Positions 7,033-7,102 of a DNA stretch of 7,102 bases are shown piece by piece. Made by a program: the position numbers and the translations under genes. Position 1 is the stretch's first letter. Every line of letters starts with the position of its first letter. The notes beneath the pieces are model-generated. The model saw nothing but the letters and a program-made list of their open reading frames with translations. It made no database searches and was not told where the DNA came from. Origin of the DNA: CBDCWA01 sp046048295. Its GTDB lineage: Bacteria > Pseudomonadota > Alphaproteobacteria > Rhizobiales > Hyphomicrobiaceae. The stretch is from NCBI GenBank assembly GCA_046048295.1, contig JBJOGJ010000205.1:1-7102 (forward strand). Reading direction: 5' to 3'.

Positions 7033-7102
7033 ATGACTAATACGGGCAGAACCTCTATATTCACGCCTGAATCGAAAAACATTCGGATATTGTCTTTTAT
7101 GA
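7033..7102 (+). CDS. Start of an unidentified protein gene (partial)
   Basis: From ATG 7033 the frame is open to the window edge, giving 23 residues that begin MTNTGRTSIFTPESKNIRIL and end in SFM. I do not recognise the protein. The pattern of a short polar tail followed by a hydrophobic beta-strand-like IRILSFM is how many nucleotide-binding or response-regulator proteins begin, but that is only a guess. The ribosome-binding site is poor (GAG at 7025-7027). The frame is divergent from the H-NS-like gene and lies in AT-rich DNA. So short an open stretch could also arise by chance. Confidence 0.4.
   Translation, partial: MTNTGRTSIFTPESKNIRILSFM

Overview
The window is ordinary chromosomal DNA from an alphaproteobacterium, most likely a member of Hyphomicrobiales (the old Rhizobiales, perhaps near Hyphomicrobiaceae). 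The evidence is the 16S rRNA fragment with a short alphaproteobacterial-type helix at the window edge, the LepA sequence, the M23 peptidase with a long N-terminal part, and a candidate promoter that fits the alphaproteobacterial TTGAC-N17-CTATAT pattern. The placement rests on remembered family features, not on a search.

Layout. Bases 1-425 hold the 5' part of a 16S rRNA gene on the minus strand; the rest of the rrn operon lies beyond the left edge. Bases 426-835 hold its leader (with a boxA-like antitermination motif and a hairpin) and a probable rRNA promoter with an A/T tract upstream. Bases 836-1138 are a non-coding divergent spacer. On the plus strand follow a membrane-anchored M23 peptidoglycan endopeptidase of the MepM/Csd3 type (1139-3196) and a ten-helix EamA/DMT-superfamily permease (best start GTG 3461, end 4450). 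A 177-base convergent spacer separates these from lepA (elongation factor 4, minus strand, 6430-4628). Upstream of lepA is a small H-NS/HvrA-family DNA-binding protein gene (minus strand, 6919-6599) with a hairpin behind it. The last 140 bases are clearly AT-rich (about 37% G+C by hand count, against about 60% in a sampled line of lepA). They hold the promoter of the H-NS-like gene and the start of a divergent plus-strand reading frame that runs off the window.

How the genes relate. The rRNA operon and lepA both serve translation; the M23 enzyme serves cell-wall growth; the permease is of unknown substrate; the H-NS-like protein is a nucleoid or regulatory protein. There is no sign of one shared pathway. 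The peptidase and permease are co-oriented but 264 bases apart, so cotranscription is uncertain. I found no mobile element, CRISPR array, tRNA, phage gene or toxin system, and no convincing new system. The points most worth a second look are the AT-rich divergent junction at the right end, the anti-Shine-Dalgarno-like sequence upstream of the rRNA promoter, and the start-codon corrections for two genes.
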